DNA from: Russula earlei
Lineage: Eukaryota; Basidiomycota; Agaricomycetes; Russulales; Russulaceae
Direction of reading: 5' to 3'
Length of the DNA: 46,580 bases
NCBI GenBank assembly: GCA_025769875.1
Contig: JAGFNK010000419.1
Span: 1-46,580 of the forward strand
The notes under the pieces were generated by a model. The model was given only the letters and a program-made list of their open reading frames with translations, was not told the origin of the DNA and searched no databases. Each line of letters opens with the position of its first letter. Positions within the stretch are counted from its first letter, which is position 1. The translations under genes were made by a program, and so were the position numbers. This document shows positions 32,701 to 42,480 of the stretch, in pieces.

Positions 32701-34174
32701 ACGACAACCCCATCCAAGATGAAGATTGACTGAGGACAGTCAAAATTTCCCCTGGGAGGTGTAAGGTATGTGATCTGGCTGAGCATGGAATCACACGAGT
32801 TGTACTCACCCCCACACCAGTCTGCAAAAACCAAGAAGCCAAACTGCTGTGTGCAAAGTGCTCTTCTGCTCCCTTCTGCTCCTACCTGCCCTTGGATCAA
32901 GCCCCACAGACTCTGCGTGCCTGAACTGGCATGCTACAATGCCTTTTCTCCTGCTCTCCTGCTCTGCCTTTCTTCATGTCTCACTCCCACTCCCGACCAG
33001 CCTCATCCACCTTTCATCCTCTCCAACAAATTTGGATGAATAATGCATCCTCTTTGCCTCCTCACTCATTTCTACTTTGCTTCCCCCTTCATTCTCCACC
33101 ACCCATGTCATCACTCCCTGCCCATTGCCTTTCAAGTGGGCCCTCATTGGGCCATTGCCTTTCATCACCTTTCCACCTCCTCTTGCCATTTCTTTTACCA
33201 TCAGATCACCCATCTCAGCTTGAGCCCCACACCTCCTCCCACTTGCCTTGTGTGCTCCTCAGTCACCATCGCCACCACTGCTGGACGCCTTGTGCTGTTC
33301 CCCTTCAGTCGCCTTGATGCCGGTCCTTGGAACAGCAGTAGAAGGAAGGATTCAAATGTTTCAGGACTACAAGGTATGATACCCTGGTCTGACTCCCCTT
33401 ACAATTGTCTCTATTTTCTTTCACCTTATGAATCACCTTTGTTTCTCTTTTACCTCACACTACTTCCACCCACCTCCAATCACTATACTCTGCCACCTTG
33501 ATGAAGTTTCGCTCTACACAGTCCGTACACGTCTCACTCCATGTCTCCCTCTTTGTCTCTTCTCCCACTTCTCTTCCAAAATTGCAATGTTGTCTTTTAC
33601 CATAAATACTTAGCACGAACAATGCAAAACGGTGTGTGTTGTGTCCCTCTTGAAAGCTGAAGTCCAAGCCACCCCTAAGACTCCCCAAATGTCCCTTCAT
33701 CATTTTATCTTCTTCACTTCTCACTCTGCCCCCAGGCCTTCACTTTGGACAAACGCTTGAGGATCTCCATCTCCTCATTTCCATGTCTGGGGTCTTGCCT
33801 CATTTCTCACCCAGGTATCTGGTTGATGCTCACTTGTCTCGGTCCAACAGCTTCGCTCCTACTCACTCATGTGCCCCCGGAGACACCACAAACAATGCAA
33901 CATCCACCCCCATAGGAGTGAACCCAAAATGTGGCATCCTGCGCATTGGCTTTGGAAACTCCATCAGCAACATCCTCGCGTGTGACCACCCTCTGGCTCA
34001 TCTATTGCTGTAACTACTGAAAGGCTGCCATCGGTAAGTCTAGTCATCTAGTTGGCTCCCTTGAAGGCTTCTCCATTATTTTTAATATGTATTCACACTC
34101 AACATGTTATGTGCATAAAATTTGTAAGAATTTCCTTTTACAGAAATGTGAGTTTGGGGAGAGGAAGGACACTT
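32701..34174. other. Right interior of the MULE, no gene recognised
   Basis: C/T-rich on the plus strand and poor in CpG. 32850-32940 matches, inverted, part of the 5.5-kb element (about 18790-18890). No protein family in any frame. Confidence 0.45.
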
Positions 34175-34440
34175 GAGATATGATTATGAGTATAAAAATG
34201 TTGTGGGACCTATCACCACCACCGGCAAGCCTGGCCAGATCTCAGATGCTGGTCTCCTTCCTCTGTACTCAAGTTACAGGTCCAGGTGATGTGGCGATGC
34301 CAACACAATATATCTCCATCTTTGACACACATGGGCTAGTGTATGCCATCTTCTTGTTCTAATGTGCCAGGCACTCCAGTTCAAATAGAAAAAGATTATT
34401 TCCTAGAGGATGTCATTGGGGAGTGTGTTGATTGTTGCCT

Positions 34441-35653
34441 GGTTCAAGATCAATTGTGGTCATTTGAAGCATGGATGCGGGTCAGCCCACAGTATACAGC
34501 TGACAGGTTTGACAGGTATGGGTATGGTTGCTGAATTGCCATACCTGTGGCACACCGTACCTGTCAGTGGTATTTTGCCATGGGTGCATTTTTTTTGTTT
34601 CATTCAGCACTCACTCTCATCCTCTCTCTTCCCACTAAACAGTCCCTCGTTGCCCTTCAAGCTGCCTCCCCACTCCCTTCTCCTGTGTCACTGCAGTGGT
34701 GACCATGACCATGATTCAGGCATGGCCATAGTGACCTCACAACAGCCACAAATTGTGAGCATGGCCCATGGTCACTGTGATGATCTGGCTGCCATGACAG
34801 CAACATGTCCATTTTCCTTTGTACCTCAATGCCCTCTGCTTTGCAAGCTTGCAAGCTCCTCTGGCATGCATAGTGACTCCAGGCAAAACCCACAAGAACA
34901 ACACCCAATGGCCATGACAAATCCATGCAACCTCAAACTCAGTGCACATTTTGTTTTATTTTTTTTCTCTGCTCACTTTTTCTAATGAGCACACCTTGGA
35001 CCATGATGATGGTAGAGCCATCAAGGTTGGCCTCAAGTTGTGCACTGTGACACACATTTTCCCATGTCCAGGGATTTTTGTGCTTGACAAGTGGGTGTCT
35101 TTCTTTTTCTTTTTTGCAGGTCCTCTCTCTCCATGGCCAACATGACTACCTGCCTCCATGGACAAGCCTCCACCTCATTACCCACAGCAAGCCACATTTC
35201 TGGCTCACCTGGAACAGATTCGTGCATCTGTTATTTTGTTTTTGTGGCTTCTGATTTTTTTCCCCTCTCCAGTCTCCTATACATGCCAGTTCCCTCAAGT
35301 ATCACTGGCCTCCTTTCTCCCAGATGCATGTGTGTGTTCCCTTTGTTTTTCCCCTCCATTTCCTCAGTTTTCCTTTTTTTTTTCCTTTTGTTTTTCTCTC
35401 ATGCAGCAGTGATGACAATGATGTCACTGTCATGGTGGCAACCACAACCTGATAGCCATGACCACAATTGTGATCATGGAATAGCACAAGCAGCCACCAT
35501 GAGTTTTCCCATGCACAGTCATTCTTGTGCATTGACCAAGTGCATTTTTCATCTTCATTTTCTTGTCCTCTCTCTCCTTCCCTTTCCTCCATCATCCTTC
35601 CTCAGATAGTAACATGTTGGCCAACTTTTACAACCTTGGCTTCAAGGTCTATA
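34441..35653. other. CpG-poor non-coding region with palindromes
   Basis: Almost no CG dinucleotides. Two fold-back sites are visible: one near 34500-34565 (acaggtatgg/ccatacctgt around a short spacer) and a 24-bp near-perfect palindrome at 35456-35479 (core cacaattgtg, one mismatch). ORFs such as 34410-34985 and 35091-35609 have no domain and are attributed to composition. No gene. Confidence 0.4.
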
Positions 35654-36198
35654 TGTTGTGAATCAAGGCCAAGATCTGGCTGTCAGAACTCACTGTTGAA
35701 CAATCCAGTTCAAGAGCAAGAGGAGAGCTCAGAGATGAGTTGATACATGTCTAAGATGGTGTAGACAATTAAGAGCATCAGGAGGAGTAGAAAGGTACTG
35801 GTACAGGAGCAGTGAGATAGAGACAAGTGGTAGAAGAAGCCAGGATGCTTGATAGGGCAGTCACAAAGGAGTACCCTCAGTAGTGGAGTGCCACAAATCA
35901 AATGGACAGTCTGAAGACTGTCTGCTACTTTATTGAGTGCTTATGTCACTGACTGGGGGTGGTGTTGCTGACAAATTGGTTCTTGTGTGAGATGTGCACA
36001 CTGAGTCAAGCAAGAACAATAAGTTCTCACAAGATTCAGGGATCTCAGTGATGACAATGCCAAGGCAATTGTGTACTGCAGAAGAGAGAGATAGTCAATA
36101 AGTCTTCACATTTGAGGACTTGGAGAATTGATAGAGTTTTTGAGACAATTGCTTGAGTTCTTGCAAGCCTACAAGTTCTGAGGTGTAATCCAGTGATA
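35654..36198. repeat. Diverged relics of E1-type LTRs
   Basis: At 35654, tgttgtgaatcaaggccaag resembles the E1 LTR start TGTTACGAACCAAGGCCAAG with CpG sites changed to TG/CA. At 35870-35930 the text agtgccacaaat, ggacagtctga and gactgtct matches the E1 LTR in the opposite orientation (41680-41710). Boundaries and TSDs are lost. Old, CpG-deaminated remnants. Confidence 0.45.
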
Positions 36199-36203
36199 TT
36201 CAC

Positions 36204-36804
36204 TGTTATGGTGTCATGGCCATTAGAGTGTTAGCTCAGGGTTCAGTGGGGCCAAGTCCCTGTGACTTGGTTCAAGGGTTCAATGGGGCCAGCTCAAAGA
36301 GACTGGATCAAGGGTTTAGTGTCTCAAGACTAAGTCAGACAATGACTCAGCCCACAGACAGAGTCAGTCTTCTGGTTTCACAGAAGAGGAGGATGATGAG
36401 AGAGAAGCAGAGGAGGAAGAGGAACACAAAGGTCCCTTGTGATGAGCTCAAGTCAAGCAGAGTATAGACCAGCACAAGCAAGTTGTGATTGAGAGAGGGT
36501 ACAGGACAAGGGATGCGACAGGAAATGGGACAAAGCTAAGCTTGGGGCATTCCCCAGCTTTTACAGGTGCTTAAATACTGTATCTAGCAAGGCTGTACAG
36601 TACTATATGTGGAACAATAGATAATACTAGACCAATAGCAAAAGGAGCTCAAACAATAGATGAAACATAACCAGTGAAACAATAAGGGACCATCAACATC
36701 AAGGGATGAAATGGTAACTGAGGAGATGAGGGTGAAAATAGAGAACAATAATCAAGGGGAAAGAAGTTTAGTGACGAACCACATCAGGAGGGTAGATCAT
36801 AACA
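36204..36804 (-). mobile_element. Solo LTR of the E2 Gypsy family (601 bp)
   Basis: It starts tgttatggtg and ends gatcataaca on the plus strand, with a perfect 5-bp TSD, TTCAC (36199-36203 and 36805-36809). It is homologous along its length and in the same orientation to the 3' LTR of E2 at 38141-38732. Only the LTR remains, so it is the product of LTR-LTR recombination. Strand is given by analogy with E2, which reads on minus. Confidence 0.9.
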
Positions 36805-36809
36805 TTCAC

Positions 36810-37760
36810 AGGAGAACAAGCCTAAGGCTTGTTCTCTTTGAAGAGATGGTTTATATACATTTAGGAATGCTATATCAAATAGCTTCCTTGAGGCAGAAGC
36901 ATTGTATTGTGCAGGCAATCAGGGGCTGGGAACAAGGATAAGTCATGGTAACAACAAGTCAAGTATTTGAGTCATATGGAATGAGTCATGTGCGTGTTTC
37001 AGTCTGGATTGGCTATCCCAGTTGCCAGTCTGGTCTGATGGGTCAGTCCTGTGACAGCTTATATACTACAAGGGAACTACTAAATAGAGAACAGGTCATA
37101 ACCTTGTTATCAAGCACAATAGGAGATGAGTGGGACATCGGAGAATGCTTAGTGAGCATACTCAGTCATGCTCAGTAAGCTGCTGAGTAAGGAGACCCTA
37201 GATGATGAGTAAGGGCATGTAAAGTCCATGTGTCCACTACCTTAGTGCATGTGTAGAGCACCTGATTCATTTACTGTAAGTTAGTTTAGGGCTGGTCTTT
37301 CTGAGACTTGGAGTATTTGACAGTGAGGAGGTGTTCCTTATAAGACCTCTTATAAGGTTCTATTAGGGTCCTTAGAGTTGACCCTAATATTAGTATTAAG
37401 GTCCTTAGTGTTGCCTTATAGTTTGTTCTACAGTTATTAGAGTTAGTCTAATAACACATTCTAGGGCCTATGGTATCTTTGTTAGCATCCAATATAAGAA
37501 CTTTAGGGTCGTCCCAAAGGGTCTCTAGAAGGCCTCTAATGATGTCCTTTACTGCTAGATAGGTTGCCAACAAGTAGGGCTTGCTGTATGTTGATTGTGC
37601 CTAGAATCAATTGCACAACAATGCATGCATGATATTGTGGACACCTCTGCTCACCCATTTTGGCCATGTGAACAGGGTGGCATCATAGAGCCTAGGTTTC
37701 CTCTAATAAGGAAGGGTCCTTCAAGGGCCCTTTCTGGGAAATGGTTCATGACACTAGCCA
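36810..37760. other. Non-coding debris with a 25-nt palindrome
   Basis: A palindrome with 12-bp arms, gagaacaagcct and aggcttgttctc, lies at 36812-36836, just outside the solo LTR, and tttatatac follows at about 36851. This layout (hairpin, then TATA-like box, then cagtaagc-type repeats near 37165-37195) recalls the solo LTR at 6799-7345 and may be an old, related LTR interrupted by the E2 solo LTR. From 37330 to 37460 a gggtccttag/gttg motif is reiterated. No gene. Confidence 0.35.
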
Positions 37761-38140
37761 TGTTACGCTCTATTTTGCTCAAATAACTATTTCTACTTCA
37801 TATCATCTATCTGCTTCTACTTTCAAGGGCTGTTCCCTTCTACAAGCATAGAACACAGGCAATCACCATCCTCCAACTCTCTGTGGCTTGCTCAGACACC
37901 CTCCTCCCTATTTGGGTAACCCACCATGTGCTAGCCACATGGCCACTCAGCCACTAAGTCCCAAAACACTGGAAGGACTCCTAGGCCTCCTAGAATGACC
38001 CATATAATGTCATGAAGCTCCACTGACATCATGGCTGACTAAGCAAGCTCCACTATGACCTCATATGCTCACCAAGCACTACACAGTGATATCATTATGA
38101 TGTCATTGCTCCACAAAAGCCCCCAAGCATCCTGAGTCAT
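37761..38140 (+). repeat. Diverged E1-type LTR fragment, target of E2
   Basis: Starts tgttacg; the middle carries agccacatggccactcagcc and actgacatcatggctgact, matching the E1 LTR family (compare 19350-19480). It is cut at 38140, where E2 begins, so E2 inserted into this relic. Confidence 0.65.
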
Positions 38141-38732
38141 TGTTATGGTGTCATGGCCATTAGAGCATTAGCTCAAGGTTCAGTGGGGCCAAGTCCCTGT
38201 GACTTGGTTCAAGGGTTCAGTGGGGCCAGCTCAAAGAGACCAGATCAAAGGTTTAGCATCTCAAGACTAAGTCAGACAATGACTCAGCCCACAGACAGAG
38301 TCAATCTTCTGGTTTCACAGAAGAGGAGGACAATGAAAGAGAAGCAGAGGAAGAGGAACATGAAGGTTCCTTGTGATGAGCTTAGGTTGGGCAGAGTGTA
38401 GGCCAGTACAAACAAGTTGTGATTGAAAGAGGATACAGGGCAAGGGATGTGACAGGAAATAGGACAAAGCTAAGCTTGGGGCATTCCCCCAGCTTCTACA
38501 AGCACTTAAATACTGTATGTAGCGAGGCTGTACAGTACTATATGCGGAACAATAGATAAAAGGTAAGCCAATGGCAAAAGAGGATCAAACAATGGATGAA
38601 ACACGACAGGTGAAACAATAAGAGTCCATCACAATCAAGGGATGAAACAGTATCCAAGGAGACAAGGGTGAAGGGTAGAGAACAATAACAAAAGAGGTTG
38701 GTAACAAACTGAAAGAGGGGTAGATCATAACA
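38141..38732 (-). repeat. 3' LTR of E2 (592 bp)
   Basis: TGTTAT...ATAACA ends on both strands. Immediately inside lies, on the minus strand, gaggggggcatga, the polypurine tract that primes plus-strand synthesis. The outer 5 bp at 38136-38140 are gtcat; the partner TSD lies outside the window. Confidence 0.88.
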
Positions 38733-38762
38733 TCATGCCCCCCTCATGCTTAGTTCTCCGAA

Positions 38763-40330
38763 CTAATTGGTGTCAGGTCCCAACTCATGGAGATTGTCAC
38801 CTTCAACCTCTAACCAGGTGCTCTGAGACCCCATTGCCCTGAGACAGTAGCCTCTGTAACTTCTATGAGTCCTCTTGAGGATACAGTCTGCCTGACTGCT
38901 ACAATTGGTGTGAGGTTTGTTACAGTCCTTGTTCCAATGACCCCTAGTGTTGCAGTGTTTGCAGACATGCTGACATTTTTGAAGCTGATGACGTTGTGCT
39001 TTGGTCATGCATGCAGGGGTAAGAGAGGTGTTGGGAGTACTAGCGTTGTCAGAGAACATTTGTGGGAAGTGGGAGGGGGCTCCCATAGGAGCATCATTCT
39101 GAGACTGATCAACAGTTTGAGGGAGGTACTCGAGTGGGGGGGTCAGGGAAGGAGGAGGGTGGACTGGCAAGGTAGGGGAGGAGAGTGTGGAGGGTTGCTT
39201 TAAGACCTCAATTTTGTCATAACTCCCTGCCAGTGAATAGAAGGGACCAGTGATGCAGGTAAGACCTCCATTGGTCATCATGTTGTTGAGTTGGTGATGG
39301 ACTTGGACAGACGTGTTGTTGGCATGGAGGCAACTATGAATGGTGGTGGACTCTTTGGTGTAGGACTGAATCTCATGGAGCTGGTTAGCAAGTTGGTGTT
39401 GGAGTATGTCCATAGCTCCTTGAATGGCAGCATGCTTGGCTTCCAGGACTTTTAACTGTAGTGAGCTGTTACAAAGGTGGTAAACATCCATGAGGGCCCC
39501 AGGGTCGTGAAGGTTTTCAAGTGCCTGGGCAACATCGAAATGGAAGGGGTAATCCTCAACTAAGAGGTGAAGGTCAGAGGCAGTGGTAGAGGGGTGAGGG
39601 GCAGAGACAACAGGTAGGGCAAAGAGCTTTTCTCCATAAGTGGGTTCTCCTCAACCCATAGTTCCTAAAAGCATGGGTTCATCATTCCACAAAGCAACTC
39701 ATAAGTAAGGGACTAGGCGTCGTCACTCATTATTATTGATATAAAGGGGGGGAACGTGTGTGTAAGGTTCATAAACAAACCAAGGGGGACCAGGGTGAGT
39801 GGGGTCTATTTCAGTAGGGGTAGGCAAAGGACTTCCTTCATGAATGGCAAGTGGGTTGAGGGTCGCAGAGAGGTCTTGGAGTTCAGCTTCGTCAGGAACA
39901 ATGAAGGTATGTTGATCAATGATGTGTTGTATGACTTCAGGTGAGAGGGGTTCTTGTTTGATGGTGGGGGAAGGGGTAAGAATAGGTAGGGGAGATGATG
40001 AGGGAGCAGGGGAAGACATAGGAGTATTGTAAGTGGAGGTAATGTGGTCGTGATGCCAAGCTGACCACTCTGAAGGAGTGGGGGTATTTATGGGAACTGA
40101 CCATATGATATCATTCCATACTAAGTCCATAAGTACTGCCCTTCACATGGACAGATGAAACCCAGAAAAATGGGGGTCCATCATGAGAAGGTGAAAGCTG
40201 CGGAAGTCACCAGGGGAGAGAATTCCAGAAAAGAGTTGTTCCCTGGCAGCTAAGTTGAAGATAGTGTGTCTGCAGTCGGGGATAGTAGGGTCATTAACTG
40301 AATAAGAAGGGGGGTTATGTGAACTAATTC
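38763..40330 (-). pseudogene. Extra ORF of E2 downstream of pol, CCHC zinc-knuckle protein (broken)
   Basis: Downstream of the chromodomain a coding region of about 1.5 kb can be followed. Its start has PTIPDCRHTIFNLAAREQL and SPGDFRSFHLLMMDPHFSGF, interrupted by TGA at 40143. The middle has FHFDVAQALENLHDPGALMD and a helical stretch with QLKVLEAKHAAIQGAMDILQ. The end has a clean CCHC knuckle, CKHCNTRGHWNKDC, then KRTHRSYRGYCLRAM. Several frame changes occur (for example between 39723 and 39640). Gag-like knuckles are usually upstream of protease, so a CCHC protein encoded 3' of pol is unusual. It could be an accessory nucleic-acid-binding protein or a captured host gene; function unknown. 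Confidence 0.55.
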
Positions 40331-40428
40331 AGGGAAGTAATGTATGTTGTTGTATTGTAAGTCCCTGGAACTGGTGTTCCAGATCATCTAAGATTTTGCC
40401 AGAATGGTGGGATTCTGCAGGGTCAGAG

Positions 40429-41404
40429 TTAGGTGGACATGGAACAGAGTTTGGTGGGTTGTTGCAGGTGGAAAATGGTGATGGCATCTTGGGTGTTTTT
40501 AAGGTTCGAGAGGGGCTCCCAAGTGTCTTCTGCCACGGAGTACCCCTTCCATTGGACCCTATACTGGAGTCTGTTTCTATGGGTGTGCTGCACAGTGATC
40601 TTCTCAACCTCATATTCTCCCGAAAGGAGATCAGGTGGAGGCTTGGGGAAATTTGGTCCATGTTTGGCTGTTTCGGTGACCAGAGATAGGAGGGAAGCAT
40701 GAAACACATTGTGAATGTTCCACTGGGGGGGTAATTGAAGTTGATAGATGATGTGAGAAATCTTTTTGGTGATGGTGAAGGGGCCACACCATTTGGGGTG
40801 GAACTTCTGAAACTGATGGGGGGTTTTTAGGTTAGTGCCCTCCAACCAGACCTTTTGTCCTTCCTCAAACCCCTTGAATTTAGTTTCCTTTACCCAATTG
40901 TTTTGTGCCTGTTTCATGGTTTCCTGAGCTGATTCCCTCATGTCTTTCAGAGCTTGGAGTCATTCTTGAATCCCTGGAAACTTGAACTTTAGTTGAGTGC
41001 CAAGTCCTTGTAGGTTGAAGCCTATGAGTAGCTTGTATGGAGTTTTCTTGGTGGTGGTGGATTTGTGAGCGTTGAAATGATACTGGGCTATGGGGAGCCA
41101 GTGTGCCCATTCTTGTTGTTTCTCTCCTGTGTAGATGTGCAGGTATATTTCCAGGGTTTGATTAGTTCTTTCTGACTGTCCATTGGTTTGAGGGTGATAA
41201 GTGGTACTTAGATTATGATTTGGAGGGAACTCCAGTCCATGGGAAGGCATGTCATAAAAATAATTTGGCCATTTCCAGGGTTCCTATGTCTTTACGGCAA
41301 GGTACAAAGATTGCCACTTTGGTGGAGTCATGATCAGTGATGGTCATAATGGAGTTGTACCCTTCTGATAGGGGGAGATTGACAATCCAATCAATGGCTA
41401 TGGT
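40429..41404 (-). pseudogene. E2 integrase core and chromodomain (partial)
   Basis: The frame entering from E1 begins TIAIDWIVNLPLSEGYNS, containing the first catalytic Asp. The segment with the second Asp (expected ISDRGPQF-like) is missing between 41252 and 41230, an internal deletion. The Glu region is present as NGQSERTNQTLE. A TGA at 40960 interrupts GIQE/LQALKDM. The C-terminus has a good chromodomain, YEVEKITVQHTHRNR and YRVQWKGYSVAEDTWEPLSN. Chromodomains steer chromovirus integration to marked chromatin. Inactive because of the deletion, the stop and the E1 insertion. Confidence 0.85.
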
Positions 41405-42233
41405 TGTCAAGACACGTACTGCTGATCCGTGTGGACTCAGGAGCAGGTGGGCAAAGGTCGGAACAGATGGTACGCGGCGTAGGCGGCGTTGAACAAGAGG
41501 ACGAGCCAAATGACTAAGATGTACCAGATGGGGACTGGTACGTGTAACTGGAGGCAGAGGCGAAGGTTAGAAGCCAGTGCAACGAGGGGGCTTTAAACAA
41601 GGCGGTCGTAGAAGAGTACCTTGGAAGCGAGAGGAGTCTTTAAACTGAGCGGTCGCAGGGGAGTACCCAGGAAGATGAGAGTATCACAAATGGACAGTCT
41701 GACGACTGCCATGCTTCATTGGGGCTTATATACAGTGTACAGGGTCGATTACAAAGCACTGGGACTATTCTAGACTCTTTGGTACCATCCAATAGGACTA
41801 CAGAGGCATAAACTTGCTTGTGTCAACTTTCAGGCTTACTGAGCGCATTACTGATCATTGTGGAGCGATGACATCATTATGATGTCACTGTGGAGCGCTT
41901 AGTGAGCCTATGAGGTCACTGTGGAGTCGCTCAGTCAGCCATGATGTCATTGGAGCCTTGATGACGTCAGATGATTTATGCAACAGTTTCTAAGAGTTTG
42001 TGCCGCTGTTTCGGGTCCATGGTGGCTGAGTGGCCATGTGGCTGCCACGCGATGATTACCCGATTAGGAAACTGGTGCCTGGTCGTGTTATAGTGCCTTT
42101 GCAATAGCAATATCTTGTACCGCAGGAGGGATAGCCCAGAAAATGGAAGGGAGTCGGCAATGCAAAGTGAGAGAGGTTTTTCTTGAGTAAAATAGGACAA
42201 TCTTCGGCCAGGACTTGGCCTTGGTTCGTAACA
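41405..42233 (-). repeat. 3' LTR of E1 (829 bp)
   Basis: On the minus strand it begins TGTTACGAACC at 42233 and ends GTCTTGACA at 41405. It is the same length as the solo LTR at 19166-19994. It contains the same TATA box (near 41727) and TGACGTCA (41962-41969) with neighbouring TGACATCA/TGATGTCA variants. The outer 5 bp (41400-41404, atggt) should recur beyond the right edge of the window. Confidence 0.9.
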
Positions 42234-42249
42234 TTCATCCCCTCTTTAT
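42234..42249 (-). other. E1 polypurine tract
   Basis: On the minus strand taaagaggggatgaa directly precedes the 3' LTR, the normal position for the plus-strand primer. Confidence 0.75.
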
Positions 42250-42480
42250 AGACTTGTTGCTCCTGCAACAGTAGGGATTTGTTTCTTTGGAAGGTGGAGT
42301 AGTTTGCATATGAAAAGTCGAAGTCTGTTCGTTCGTGGGGAGTTCTTCCTTGTTCTATGATTTGCTTTGGGGATGGCTGTGGTCGATTGGGTGCATGTGG
42401 TCGCAGGAGTTCTCTGAAAAGTTCGTTGGTAACAAGGATAAAGGTAGTCATCGACAGAGGTCATGATGAGAGTTGTTGGT

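Larger units (their letters stand above)
30598..34174. mobile_element. 3.58-kb Mutator-like (MULE) element carrying gene fragments
   Basis: The ends are inverted repeats of about 50 bp, starting AACTGACCTACCTCTCC on the left and AAGTGTCCTTCCTCTCC (inverted) on the right, both continuing CCAAACTCACATTT and AAAAGGAAA. A perfect 9-bp TSD, GAGATATGA, flanks them (30589-30597 and 34175-34183). Long inverted repeats with a 9-bp TSD are characteristic of the Mutator superfamily. No MULE transposase (DDE, SWIM zinc finger) is visible. Instead the interior starts with a cysteine-rich gene fragment and long Ala/Pro/Ser-rich reading frames, which suggests a non-autonomous Pack-MULE-type element with captured host sequence. 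Confidence 0.75.
30140..34440 (-). pseudogene. F-box/LRR-type protein, relic copy 3, split by a Mutator-like element
   Basis: The N-terminal part lies at 34440-34184 on the minus strand: NTLPNDIL then a stop, WSAWHIRTRRWHTLAHVCQRW, RYIVLASPHHLDL and GRRPASEIWPGLPVV. The remainder lies at 30588-30140: NTAAFLDSEDHRICAITF, AAAMEKPFPQLTSLYILGG and SLPDSFLGASAPLLRQL. Both halves align end-to-end with copy 1 (2535-3900). The 3.58-kb insertion at 30598-34174, with a 9-bp TSD, separates them. Further damage includes TAG in the F-box, TAA after HHLDL (probably CAA to TAA) and frame changes near 30540 and 30450. Homology fades below about 30150. Non-functional. Confidence 0.75.
38141..41404 (-). mobile_element. 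Ty3/Gypsy element E2, 3' part (chromodomain type)
   Basis: On the minus strand: integrase from 41404, chromodomain to 40429, an extra ORF region (40330-38763), a polypurine tract, then the 3' LTR (38732-38141). The 5' LTR, gag, protease and reverse transcriptase are not in the window; they must lie to the right of E1, which is inserted at 41404/41405 in the E2 integrase. Stops and deletions show it is inactive. Confidence 0.85.

Noticed and set aside
34410..35609. 191- and 172-codon plus-strand ORFs
   Set aside because: CpG-depleted, C/T-rich DNA with no conserved motif; better explained by composition.
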